A stretch of 64,000 nt of DNA, taken from the NCBI GenBank assembly GCA_017304945.1, contig JAFKLG010000058.1, positions 1-64,000 of the forward strand. Direction: 5' to 3'. The translations under genes were made by a program, and so were the position numbers. Positions 1 to 7,927 of this stretch are shown piece after piece (within the stretch, counting starts at the first letter, position 1; every line of letters begins with the position of its first letter). Source of the DNA: Rhodospirillales bacterium. GTDB taxonomy: Bacteria > Pseudomonadota > Alphaproteobacteria > Acetobacterales > Acetobacteraceae. Below the pieces are notes generated by a model. It was not told where the DNA came from. It saw nothing but the letters and a program-made list of their open reading frames with translations, and did no database searches.

Positions 1-714
1 GATCATTTGTTCCCGCGCCTCGCCGCCGCGGATCACCTCAAAATCATCGCGCTCGATTCCGCCGACGATGGCATCAGCTACGGCGGAGGCGGGCTCTCGA
101 GCAAACCCCAGTTCGGGACCGGCGCGGTTTGATTTCATCATCGGCGTGTCGGTCCCACCTGGATAGACAGTGAGCACATGCACGCCCTCGCCCTTGAGTT
201 CGCGGCGGAGCGCCTCGCCAAAGCGGGCTAGTCCGGCCTTGGTGGCGGCGTAGGTCGCATAAAAAGGGACACCCATCAGAGCGATGCCCGAAGCGACGTT
301 CACGACCATCGCCTCACCGCTCGCTCGCAATTCCGGTAGTGCGGCACGCGTCAGCAGGATCGGCGCGACGAGATCGACGTCGATCATCGCCTGCAGCTCC
401 TTTTCGGGCGTGGTTTCGAGCCGCCCGGCCCGGACCCCGCCCGCGTTGTTCACGAGGATGTCGAGTCCTCCGAGTGCGTTGAGAGCCTGCTCGAGGGTAT
501 CGGTGCGACCTTCCGAGGTAGCAACGTCCGCCCTTACGCTCCAGACCGACGACGACGCGGCGCCGCGAAGCTCCTCGGTTGCCTTTGCAAGCGCCTCTGA
601 TCGCCGGCCGGTGACGACAACTTTAGCGCCTTTAGCCACCATCGCCTGCGCGAGCGCCAAGCCGATGCCGCTCGACCCGCCGGTGATCAGAACGCGCTTG
701 CCGTCGATTTTCAC
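1..714 (-). CDS. SDR family oxidoreductase (C-terminus off the window)
   Basis: Short-chain dehydrogenase/reductase, probably NAD(P)-dependent, acting on an unknown carbonyl or alcohol. At least 238 codons are present; the 3' end lies beyond the left edge. The frame opens with KIDGKRVLITGGSSGIG, the Rossmann TGxxxGIG motif, then has NNAG and a YAATKAGL catalytic YxxxK. I chose the GTG at 714 because GGAGGA sits five bases upstream and the reading begins immediately before the nucleotide-binding strand. This GTG overlaps the TGA of the upstream GST gene (GTGA), so the two are probably translationally coupled. It is the last visible gene of a minus-strand operon of redox enzymes. The family is certain; the substrate is unknown. 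Confidence 0.88.
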   Translation of the reverse strand, partial: MKIDGKRVLITGGSSGIGLALAQAMVAKGAKVVVTGRRSEALAKATEELRGAASSSVWSVRADVATSEGRTDTLEQALNALGGLDILVNNAGGVRAGRLETTPEKELQAMIDVDLVAPILLTRAALPELRASGEAMVVNVASGIALMGVPFYATYAATKAGLARFGEALRRELKGEGVHVLTVYPGGTDTPMMKSNRAGPELGFAREPASAVADAIVGGIERDDFEVIRGGEAREQMI

Positions 715-1601
715 GATTGTCCTCCGTCGAGGTTGTCCTGCGTCCTGGTGTCGAAGTCGTTGGCGTCGTGGCGCTCGCGCAGCTGCTCTGACGGATCACC
801 GGTCACGCGGTTGACCATGCGTCCGCGCCTGACGGCCGGCCGCGCCAGCATGGCATCAGCCCAGCGCTGCACGTGCTTGTAGTCCTGGACCGACAGGAAT
901 TCGGCAGCGCCGTATGACCAGCCCTTGGCGAGGCCGCCGTACCAAGGGAAAACCGCGATGTCGGCGATAGTGTAGTCGCTACCACTGAGGTATTCGCTCT
1001 CGGCGAGACGCCGATCGAAGACGTCGAGCTGGCGTTTTACCTCCATCGCGAAACGATCGATCGCGTACTCAATCTTGGTCGGTGCGTAGGCGTAGAAATG
1101 GCCGAAGCCGCCACCGAGATAGGGCGCGCTGCCCATCTGCCAGAAAAGCCAGTTCAGCGCCTCGGTGCGGCCTGCAATGTCTTCCGGCAGGAGAGCACCG
1201 AATTTCTCAGCGAGGTAGAGCAATATCGAGCCAGACTCGAAAACCCGGATTGGGCTCGGGCCGCTCCGGTCGAGCAGCGCCGGAATCTTCGAGTTGGGGT
1301 TCACCGCCACGAAGCCGCTGCTGAATTGATCTCCGTCGCCGATTTTGATCAGCCAGGCGTCATATTCCGCGCCGGTATGGCCGAGCGCCAGCAATTCCTC
1401 CAACATGATCGTGACCTTCACCCCATTCGGCGTCCCGAGCGAATAAAGCTGGAGCGGGTGCCGGCCTACCGGCAGTTGCTTATCGTGCGTAGGGCCGGCG
1501 ATAGGTCGGTTGATGTTGGCGAATGTGCCGCCACTAGGCGCAGTCCAGGTCCACACCTTGGACGGTGTGTAGTCGGACGAATCTGCCATGCTCGTCTCCA
1601 T
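711..1601 (-). CDS. yghU: YghU-type glutathione S-transferase (disulfide-bond reductase)
   Basis: Nu-class glutathione transferase of 296 residues, about the length of E. coli YghU, to which it is close throughout. It has the long family-specific N-terminal extension (KVWTWTAPSGGTFANINRP), then the thioredoxin-like domain with YSLGTPNGVKVTIMLEEL and NPNSKIPAL, and the helical GST C-terminal domain. By family it binds two glutathiones and has glutathione-dependent disulfide-bond reductase and organic peroxide activity; it is cytosolic. Its stop overlaps the GTG of the downstream SDR, and another GST ends 15 bp upstream, so it belongs to a glutathione/redox operon. Confidence 0.93.
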   Translation of the reverse strand: METSMADSSDYTPSKVWTWTAPSGGTFANINRPIAGPTHDKQLPVGRHPLQLYSLGTPNGVKVTIMLEELLALGHTGAEYDAWLIKIGDGDQFSSGFVAVNPNSKIPALLDRSGPSPIRVFESGSILLYLAEKFGALLPEDIAGRTEALNWLFWQMGSAPYLGGGFGHFYAYAPTKIEYAIDRFAMEVKRQLDVFDRRLAESEYLSGSDYTIADIAVFPWYGGLAKGWSYGAAEFLSVQDYKHVQRWADAMLARPAVRRGRMVNRVTGDPSEQLRERHDANDFDTRTQDNLDGGQS

Positions 1602-1616
1602 ACCCGCGTGAGTTCG

Positions 1617-2321
1617 TCAGGCCGCCGGGGGGTAGTTCGAGGGGAAAAGCGCGCGCTTGGTTTCCTCGTCATTGACCTTTTTGAACGGGTGATCCTTGCC
1701 GATGTAGCGCGCGCGGGCGACGGCTGGCCGAGCATCGACTTGTTCGAAGAGGCGCTTGAGATTCGGATATGGGCCGAGCGGATCATCGGCGCCTTTGCGC
1801 ACACGCGACGCCCGGTCGAGCCAACCCCATGCGGAAATGTCCGCGATCGTATACGTCTCGCCGACCATGTAGGTCCGGCCCTCGAGATGGTCATTGAGGA
1901 CCTGATAGTGGCGCTCGGCCTCCCGACGATAGCGGTTCACCGCATAGTCGAGACCTTCCGGTGCGGCGAACTGGAAGTGAACGGCCTGGCCGGAGAATGG
2001 CCCGAGACCGGAAGCCAGGAACAACAGCCACGACAGCAGTTCTGGCCGATGCTCGGGGGAGCCGAGGAACTTGCCGGTCTTCTCGGCGAGATAGATCAGG
2101 ATGGCCGTGGAGTCGAAGACGCGGGTTTCCTTGCCGCCCGGTCCGTCCGTATCGACGATCGCCGGCACCTTGCCGTTCGGATTGATGGCGCGAAAGGCGG
2201 GAAGGTGCTGCTCTCCCTTGCTCGTGTCGATGGGGATCGCCTCGTAGGGCAAGGCTGCCTCTTCGAGAAACAGAGCAACCTTCGCCGGGTTAGGCGTGGG
2301 ATGGAAATAGAAGCGGATCAT
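1617..2321 (-). CDS. Glutathione S-transferase (YfcG/Ure2p-like)
   Basis: A 234-residue cytosolic GST. Residues 1-90 form the thioredoxin-like domain: MIRFYFHPTPNPAKVALFLEE, then NPNGKVPAI, which holds the glutathione-contacting cis-Pro, and DSTAILIYLAEKTG. The remainder is the all-helical domain with TIADISAWGW. The N-terminal active site has TPNPAKV where YfcG/Ure2p proteins usually have TPNGxKV, pointing to glutathione disulfide chemistry rather than classical transfer to electrophiles; that point is inference. It lies between yghU and a peroxiredoxin-like gene on the same strand. Two GSTs with two peroxiredoxin-like proteins suggest a glutathione-linked detoxification module. Confidence 0.9.
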   Translation of the reverse strand: MIRFYFHPTPNPAKVALFLEEAALPYEAIPIDTSKGEQHLPAFRAINPNGKVPAIVDTDGPGGKETRVFDSTAILIYLAEKTGKFLGSPEHRPELLSWLLFLASGLGPFSGQAVHFQFAAPEGLDYAVNRYRREAERHYQVLNDHLEGRTYMVGETYTIADISAWGWLDRASRVRKGADDPLGPYPNLKRLFEQVDARPAVARARYIGKDHPFKKVNDEETKRALFPSNYPPAA

Positions 2322-2373
2322 GCGCGTCTCCGTCGGGTCAGGCGAAAGGCCGGCGCGTCTCCGCCGGCATTGA

Positions 2374-3009
2374 TCAGACCGCTGCCGTCACACGCAGCTT
2401 GTCGAGCACCGGGAGAAGTTCGGACGGGTCTGGCCGCTGCGTGTAGTCCGGGTTCACCTCCGCATAGGCGATGACACCGCCGCTGCCGATCACAAATCGC
2501 GCCGGCATCGGCAGCACCCAGGCGGGATCGTCATTGAACGCGGGCAAATCGTTCTTGAAGCCCTTGTAGAGTTCAACGAGGTAGTCGGGCAGCGAGAAGC
2601 GCAATCCGAATGCGGCGGCGACGCGGCTCTTCTCGTCGCTCAGGATGGGGAAGGTCAGCTTGTTGTCGCGCTGAGACTTACGGCTGTTGGGCGCAGTCTG
2701 TGGGGAAATAGCGACGATGCTGGCGCCACGGGCCTCCACTTCAGGCACAGCCGCCTGCAGCGCCTGAAGCTCAAGATTGCAGTAGGGGCACCAGACGCCG
2801 CGATAGAATGAGACGACGAGCGGCCCCTTCGCCAAAAGCTCGCTCGACGAAACGACATCTCCATCGGAATCCTTCAGCCCGAACTCCGGAGCTTTGTCGC
2901 CAGCCTTCTTGGCATTGAGCGCTTGGCCGGATGCGATCAACTCGGCCGTGAACTGGGGAGATCGGATGATGTTGGATTGTCGAAACGGTGATTTTCCGCA
3001 ACGGCCCAC
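2374..3009 (-). CDS. Peroxiredoxin-like (AhpC/TSA) protein, 5'-truncated copy
   Basis: A thioredoxin-fold protein with RGVWCPYCNLELQAL, a CPYC active site at the peroxiredoxin position, followed by ISPQT and FPILSD. It is a close paralogue of the intact gene at 5831-6505, but similarity begins only at FTAELIASG. The roughly 35 residues upstream in the intact copy (a helical DAFKADFEAGKPPYNVP segment) are absent and replaced by unrelated sequence. The only in-frame start is a GTG at 3009 without a convincing ribosome-binding site. The catalytic core is complete, so it may still work if translated, but I read it as damaged at its 5' end by a deletion. Confidence 0.75.
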   Translation of the reverse strand: MGRCGKSPFRQSNIIRSPQFTAELIASGQALNAKKAGDKAPEFGLKDSDGDVVSSSELLAKGPLVVSFYRGVWCPYCNLELQALQAAVPEVEARGASIVAISPQTAPNSRKSQRDNKLTFPILSDEKSRVAAAFGLRFSLPDYLVELYKGFKNDLPAFNDDPAWVLPMPARFVIGSGGVIAYAEVNPDYTQRPDPSELLPVLDKLRVTAAV

Positions 3010-3210
3010 TCGGCGGTAATCGGTGTCTCGCTAGAGACCGCCCATCGTGCCGATATCGTCGATTTCCTCTGGGCCGATCAAGCACTCTTAGATCAACCAG
3101 CTGTGGTCCGCGACGAAACTTACTTGATGTTTCTCACTCCAAGCCGGCGGCAGATCTGCCTGCCACTACTACCGGCACTGCGACGGTTCATTGTACCCAG
3201 CCGCCTGTGA
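2992..3210 (+). pseudogene. Probable C-terminal remnant of a LysR-type regulator
   Basis: An open frame without a start runs from just after a TGA at 2989 to a TGA at 3208-3210. It reads AVIGVSLETAHRADIVDF, then RDETYLMFLTPSRR and LPLLPALRRFI. This resembles the last 60-70 residues of LysR effector domains (pattern GVxLE..., a strand ending in a proline, then a final helix). It faces the truncated peroxiredoxin-like gene head to head, mirroring the intact LysR/peroxiredoxin pair at 4810-6505. I infer that a deletion removed the shared promoter, the LysR N-terminus and the peroxiredoxin 5' end. The family call rests on pattern only. Confidence 0.4.
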
Positions 3211-3862
3211 AGGGGAAGATCTGCCCAACGATGAAGTCGCTTTCCCGGCCTGCCAGGGTGAGCAGGAAGCGTGCGGCCTCCTGAGCCGAGGCAAGGCGGC
3301 CGGCGGGCACGTTCTTCATACGCTCCTTGAATTCTTCCGTTTGCTGGTAGTGCGGGGGAAAATACGTTGGGTTCTCCACGAAGGTCTGGGCCGTGGCGTT
3401 GATCTGGACATTATGAAGCGCGGCCTCCACGGCGACGCTGCGGACATAGCCGTGCTGGGCGGCGCGGGCAGCCGAATAAACCGAACGACGCGGAACCCCA
3501 CGCAGGGCGGCGCCAGCGCCAACCACCACGATCTTGCCCTGGCGGCGCGCCATCATCTGCGGCAGGACAGCACGTGTGAGGCGGTGAAGCGGCCGCATCA
3601 AACGGTCGAGCATCAGGTCGAGCTCCGCATCATCGCTTTCATGAGCAAAGTTGCCTGAAACCCGAACGGCAAGGTTCGCAACGAGAACATCGACGCGCCC
3701 TGCCTCCTCGATCAACGCCGCCGCTGCATCAGGAACCGTGAGGTCGCGCGAATCCGCCAGCACTTCGGCGCCCTCTTCGGTGAATACGTCCACGATCTCC
3801 GGCCCAATCAGTTCGTTGCAATCTGTGACGACGACACGTCGCCCGGCAAGCCGCCCCGTCAT
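3188..3862 (-). CDS. Halohydrin-dehalogenase-like SDR protein
   Basis: A 224-residue SDR-fold protein that lacks the usual features of a dehydrogenase. The TGxxxGxG loop is replaced by TDCNELIG near residue 14, and the YxxxK motif is Y129-SAA-R133. Tyr plus Arg with a degenerate nucleotide loop is the signature of halohydrin dehalogenases (HheA/HheC), which use the nucleotide pocket for halide. The C-terminal stretch NPTYFPPHYQ through GQIFPFTGGW also follows HheC. However, the residue 13 before the Tyr, normally the catalytic Ser, is Ala116, so activity is uncertain. AAGGA precedes the ATG. It lies between the crotonase-family gene and the truncated peroxiredoxin gene. Confidence 0.75.
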   Translation of the reverse strand: MTGRLAGRRVVVTDCNELIGPEIVDVFTEEGAEVLADSRDLTVPDAAAALIEEAGRVDVLVANLAVRVSGNFAHESDDAELDLMLDRLMRPLHRLTRAVLPQMMARRQGKIVVVGAGAALRGVPRRSVYSAARAAQHGYVRSVAVEAALHNVQINATAQTFVENPTYFPPHYQQTEEFKERMKNVPAGRLASAQEAARFLLTLAGRESDFIVGQIFPFTGGWVQ

Positions 3863-3941
3863 GTGATGATCCTTCTCAAAAGCGCCGGTCAGACAGAATG
3901 CAGGTCACTGGCATCGGACAGCCGCGCGTCTGAATGCCGGC

Positions 3942-4712
3942 TCAACCTTGCGCCGCCATGTCCCGGGCGACCTGCGCCGCGCTGATGCCTTCCAGCGCGA
4001 GGCCGTAGCTCGCTCCCTCTGCAACCACCCGGCGCAGGCGTTGGGTCAGCGCCATGCGAGTGTAGCGGCTGGTGAGCGGCGGTAGCGTGGCGATGCCATC
4101 GGCGATCTCATGTGCACGGGCCAGCAGCCGGTCGGCTGGCACGATCTCATTCACCACGCCCCACTCCTTCGCGGTCGCAGCGTCCAGCACCTGGCGCGTC
4201 AGCAGGAAGTAGCGACCACGGATCGAGCCGATCACCTCGGGCCAGACGATGTGCATGCCATCGCCGGGCACGATACCAAACTCGAAATGCGGCTTGTCCT
4301 GGAATACGGTTTCGGGCGTGGCCAAGATGATATCGGTCAGCAGTGCGTATTCGCTGTGCAGAAGCACCGGGCCATTCAGTGCGGTGATCATCGGCACTTC
4401 GATATCGAGGATGTTGCTCAGGACCTTGACGCCCTCGCGCAGGATCTTGTCGTAGCCGAGCGGCGTGAAGAAGTCGAAGCCGTCCGGGCGGATCTCGTCC
4501 ATGAAGGCGTCGCCCGTGCCGGTCAGGATAACGACGCGATTGTCCCGATCCTCGCCGATCGCATGAAACAGATCGACGAATTGCTCATGCGTGTGGCCGT
4601 TAAAAATGAGCTTGCCCCCTTCGGTGTGGAGCGCAACTTCCAGCACGCCATTGGGTTTGCGGGTCAAGCGAGCGTTGGGGAATGCGTCGCGGTAGGTTTC
4701 GAAGCGGGCCAT
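3942..4712 (-). CDS. Crotonase-family hydrolase, 6-oxocamphor hydrolase-like
   Basis: A 256-residue enoyl-CoA hydratase/isomerase superfamily protein. It has His119, His142, Asp151 and Glu241, spaced exactly like His122, His145, Asp154 and Glu244 of Rhodococcus 6-oxocamphor hydrolase as I recall them, each shifted by three. The usual hydratase glutamate pair is not apparent. That enzyme cleaves a C-C bond in cyclic beta-diketones by a retro-Claisen reaction without CoA. The position of its Trp40 appears to be Phe37 here. I therefore favour a beta-diketone hydrolase over a CoA-dependent hydratase. The gene is first in the minus-strand redox run, 97 bp from the LysR gene. Confidence 0.8.
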   Translation of the reverse strand: MARFETYRDAFPNARLTRKPNGVLEVALHTEGGKLIFNGHTHEQFVDLFHAIGEDRDNRVVILTGTGDAFMDEIRPDGFDFFTPLGYDKILREGVKVLSNILDIEVPMITALNGPVLLHSEYALLTDIILATPETVFQDKPHFEFGIVPGDGMHIVWPEVIGSIRGRYFLLTRQVLDAATAKEWGVVNEIVPADRLLARAHEIADGIATLPPLTSRYTRMALTQRLRRVVAEGASYGLALEGISAAQVARDMAAQG

Positions 4713-4755
4713 TAGAAAAGTCCTTGCCGGAGCCAGCCTTCATCGGCCGGCGTGC

Positions 4756-4770
4756 TGGCGTGTTACGCCA
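4756..4770 (-). terminator. Small hairpin downstream of the LysR gene
   Basis: TGGCGT-GTT-ACGCCA is a perfect 6-bp stem with a 3-nt loop, lying 40 bp after the LysR stop and before the crotonase gene. There is no T-run, so this is only a possible terminator or mRNA-end structure. Confidence 0.3.
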
Positions 4771-4809
4771 CGGGGCCGGGCAGCGGACGGTACCTTGTGG
4801 CGATAAGGC

Positions 4810-5721
4810 CTATTCCGCCGGGGAATGTGCCGCGGCGCTCTCTGCCATAATCGTCTCGACGAAGCCGGCGAACTGGCGCGCCTTGGCGCTGATCAAGCGA
4901 CCTGTCGGGAACACCGCCCAGAGGTCAATCGTCGGAAGGGTCCAGTCGGTCAGCACCCGGCGGACGGCCCCGCTGGCGATTTCCCCGGCAAACATCCAGT
5001 CGGATGCGATCGTCAGCCCCATATCGGCCAGCACCGCCGCGCGCAGACCCTCGGCCGCGCTGAGCCGCACGCGCCCGTGCACGGCGACCGAGACCTCGGT
5101 TGCGTCGCGGGTGAACGACCAGACGCTGGCGAGCTGGCTGTAGACCAGTGTCTCATGGGCTGCGAGGTCCGCAGGCGTGCGCGGCTCCCCAGCCCGCGCC
5201 AGATAGGCCGGCGTGGCCAGGACGGAGCGTCCGCCGGTGGCCACCTTCCGTGCGACCGCCGCGGAATCGGGGAGGTTCCCCATGCGCAGGGAGATGTCTA
5301 TCCCCTCAGCGACCAGGTCGATGATGCGGTCGTCGAGGACGACATCGACCTCCAACTCGGGATGCAATGCGAGGAAGCGAGGCAGCTTCGGCACGATATG
5401 CAGCCGTGCGAAGGTGGTCGCGGCCGAGATGCGCAGGCAACCGGACAAGCCTGCCCCCGCGCCCCTGGCGGCAAGCTCCGCCTCGTCAGCCTCGCGGATC
5501 GCAGCCGACGCACGTTCGTAAAAGCGCTGTCCCGCTTCGGTGGGCGCCAGCTTGTGAGTGGAGCGGATCAGCAGACTGACCTGCAACCGGTTCTCCAATT
5601 GGGCGATCGTCTTGGAGACGGCGGGCTGACCCACATTCAACTGTCTCGCGGCGGCTGAGAACGAGCCCGTCTCCACTACGCGCACGAAGGTCACCATCGA
5701 CTGATAGCGGTCCACGATCAT
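4810..5721 (-). CDS. LysR-family transcriptional regulator
   Basis: A 303-residue LysR-type regulator. The winged helix-turn-helix is at residues 10-65 (FVRVVETGSFSAAARQLNVGQPAVSKTIAQLE), followed by a linker helix and a periplasmic-binding-like effector domain. It is transcribed divergently from the peroxiredoxin-like gene that starts at 5831, a classical LysR arrangement, so it most likely controls that gene and perhaps the minus-strand run below it. The co-inducer is unknown; the neighbourhood suggests an electrophile, peroxide or carbonyl compound. Confidence 0.93.
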   Translation of the reverse strand: MIVDRYQSMVTFVRVVETGSFSAAARQLNVGQPAVSKTIAQLENRLQVSLLIRSTHKLAPTEAGQRFYERASAAIREADEAELAARGAGAGLSGCLRISAATTFARLHIVPKLPRFLALHPELEVDVVLDDRIIDLVAEGIDISLRMGNLPDSAAVARKVATGGRSVLATPAYLARAGEPRTPADLAAHETLVYSQLASVWSFTRDATEVSVAVHGRVRLSAAEGLRAAVLADMGLTIASDWMFAGEIASGAVRRVLTDWTLPTIDLWAVFPTGRLISAKARQFAGFVETIMAESAAAHSPAE

Positions 5722-5830
5722 TCCCCTCTGGAATGACCGTTATGGCTTCTGCGCGCCTGCCCTGTCGAGCCAATGGGTCCCAATGTCCCGCCACGTCGCC
5801 GGACCCGCCCGGGACAGAAGGAGAAGGCCT

Positions 5831-6505
5831 ATGACCCTGCAAGCGAAGCTCGATGCCTTCAAGGCCGATTTCGAGGCCGGCAAACCGCCCTACAACGTCC
5901 CCCGGTCGGTGATCGACGCCATGCACCGCGCAACTGCCGAACTCGTGGCGAGCGGCGCCGCTTGCCGGGCGCTGAAGGCTGGCGACAAGGCGCCGGTGTT
6001 TACGCTGAATGACCCGGACGGGCGGCCGGTCTCCTCGGCCGAGCTGCTTGCGAAGGGTCCGCTGGTCGTCAGCTTCTACCGCGGCGTGTGGTGCCCGTAT
6101 TGCAACATGGAGCTGCAGGCCCTGCAGGCGGCGCTGCCCGCCTTCCAGAATCTGGGCGCAAACCTGATCGCGATCTCCCCGCAAACCGCCGCCAACAGTC
6201 GCAAATCGGTCCGTCAGAACCAGCTTGGCTTTCCGATCCTGTCCGACCCCCATGGCGAAGTGGCCGCCGCGTTCGGACTGCGGTTCGCGCTGCCGGATTA
6301 CCTGGTCGATCTCTACAAGCGCCTGAAGAACGATCTGCCCGCGTTCAATGGTGACCCGAGCTGGACCTTGCCGATGCCCGGCCGCTACGTCATCGCACAA
6401 GATGGCAGCATCCTCTACGCCGAGGTGAACCCGGACTACACCCGGCGTCCGGAACCGGAGGACATGCTGCCCGCGCTTCGTCACGCCGCCACGGTTTCAG
6501 CCTGA
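5831..6505 (+). CDS. Peroxiredoxin-like (AhpC/TSA) family protein
   Basis: A 224-residue thioredoxin-fold protein. I place the start at the ATG at 5831, which follows AGGAGAAGG; an earlier in-frame ATG lies between this gene and LysR and lacks similarity to the family. A helical N-terminal segment (residues 1-45) precedes the fold. The active site is C88-PY-C91 in SFYRGVWCPYCNMEL, a CxxC where peroxiredoxins normally have a single peroxidatic Cys. ISPQTAANSRKS and FPILSD follow. It probably reduces peroxides or disulfides. It diverges from LysR and is followed 24 bp later by an SDR gene. It is the intact paralogue of the gene at 2374. Confidence 0.9.
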   Translation: MTLQAKLDAFKADFEAGKPPYNVPRSVIDAMHRATAELVASGAACRALKAGDKAPVFTLNDPDGRPVSSAELLAKGPLVVSFYRGVWCPYCNMELQALQAALPAFQNLGANLIAISPQTAANSRKSVRQNQLGFPILSDPHGEVAAAFGLRFALPDYLVDLYKRLKNDLPAFNGDPSWTLPMPGRYVIAQDGSILYAEVNPDYTRRPEPEDMLPALRHAATVSA

Positions 6506-6529
6506 TCGCGGGGACTAAGAGCGCTCACC

Positions 6530-7246
6530 ATGACACGCAACTTCCTTGTCACCGGTGCAAGCAAAGGCATCGGGCTTGCCCTCTCGCAGCGCTTAGCGCG
6601 CGAGGGACATCACGTAGTCGGCCTGGCGCGTCATGCGATGCCCGGTTTTCCTGGCACGCTGGTCCCTGTCGATCTCGCGGACCCGAATGCGACCAGTGCA
6701 ACGCTGGACGACGTCACAAGCCGCTTCGCCCTTGACGGAGTGGTCAACAATGTGGGTTTGGTGCGCCCGCAGCGGCTGGGAGAGATCGCGCTTTCCGCAC
6801 TGGACGAGGTCCTGCGCGTCAACCTGCATCCGGCGCTCCTCGCAGTACAGGCGCTTTTACCTGGCATGACTGAGCGCGGCTGGGGGCGGATCGTCAACAT
6901 CTCCAGTCTGACGATCCTGGGCGCGCCGGAGCGGACGGCCTATGCCGCGGCGAAGGCGGCGCTGGTCAGCTTCAGCCGGAGTTGGGCTCTGGAACTCGCC
7001 GCGACGGGGATCACGGTCAATGCGGTCGCGCCGGGCCCGACCGAAACCGAGCTGTTTCGGGCCAATAACCAGCCGGGCAGCGAGGGCGAGCGGCGTTACC
7101 TCTCGGGCGTGCCGATGCGACGGTTCGGCCGGCCGGAGGAGATCGCAGCGGCGATCGCGTTCCTGCTGTCGGAGGATGCGGCATTCATCACCGGTCAGAC
7201 GATCCACGCCGATGGCGGCGCCTCCATCGGCAAGACGGCGTTCTAA
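6530..7246 (+). CDS. SDR family oxidoreductase (FabG-like)
   Basis: A 238-residue classical SDR with TGASKGIG at residues 7-14, the NNVG strand, catalytic Ser in NISSLTILG, and YAAAKAAL as YxxxK. The ending GQTIHADGG is typical of FabG-like reductases. All catalytic residues are present, unlike the SDR at 3188. It probably reduces a ketone or aldehyde with NAD(P)H. It follows the peroxiredoxin-like gene in the same direction and precedes another, broken SDR gene. Substrate unknown. Confidence 0.92.
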   Translation: MTRNFLVTGASKGIGLALSQRLAREGHHVVGLARHAMPGFPGTLVPVDLADPNATSATLDDVTSRFALDGVVNNVGLVRPQRLGEIALSALDEVLRVNLHPALLAVQALLPGMTERGWGRIVNISSLTILGAPERTAYAAAKAALVSFSRSWALELAATGITVNAVAPGPTETELFRANNQPGSEGERRYLSGVPMRRFGRPEEIAAAIAFLLSEDAAFITGQTIHADGGASIGKTAF

Positions 7247-7307
7247 ACGCGACGCAAATGGAAGGCGGAGTCGTCCTACATGTTGGCGAGCAGAACGGAG
7301 GGAAACG

Positions 7308-7685
7308 ATGAGTGATCCATTAACCGTATTGGTGATCGGCGCCTCGCGCGGGCTTGGGCTGGCGCTCGCGGAGGAATGGCTGAAACGCGGCGCAAAGGTG
7401 ATCGCGACGGTCCGGGGGACACCGGGCGAACTGACATCGCTTATGGAACGCTACCCCGAAAGGCTGGCGGTCGAAGGGGTCGATATCGCGCATGGGGATC
7501 AGGTCCGGGCACTGCGACAGCGGCTGGAAGCACGCTCGATCGACATCCTGTATATCAACGCTGGCATCGCACGTGCGATCGAGAGCACTCCTGCGGAGGC
7601 GGACGAGCAGGACTTCTTGGACATGATGCTGGTTAACGCGCTGTCGCCGGTTCGGGCCGCGTTCCGAAACCCACTATCCAGGTGA
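7308..7685 (+). pseudogene. Truncated SDR gene at a probable island edge
   Basis: The ATG at 7308 follows GGAGGGAAACG. The frame encodes an SDR N-terminus with VIGASRGLGLALAEEWLKRG and an INAGIA strand. It runs for about 118 family-like residues, then RNPLSR and a stop at 7685. The catalytic Tyr/Lys half, some 110 residues, is missing. The break falls where the sequence changes to AT-richer DNA shortly before the tRNA-Gly gene. I read it as a gene cut by an insertion or deletion at the end of an acquired segment. Confidence 0.8.
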
Positions 7686-7927
7686 CGCTAGGGAAGGGAT
7701 CTCCAACTCTTTACAGATTTACAAAACTCAACCGCCTATTCGGGCTCGCAAAAAAGCTTGTCGAGTAAATCCGACGACCCCCAAGGTTTGGAGAGAGAAC
7801 ACCGCTTAGAGAGAGAAGCAGCTGTTCGTTCCGAATGTGAATCCACAAGCCCTGCACGGAGAACCGCGGGGAAGCTGGCCTCTTTCCGGGCCGGGTACCG
7901 TCGAGAGAAAGTTTGAGAGAAAACGAC

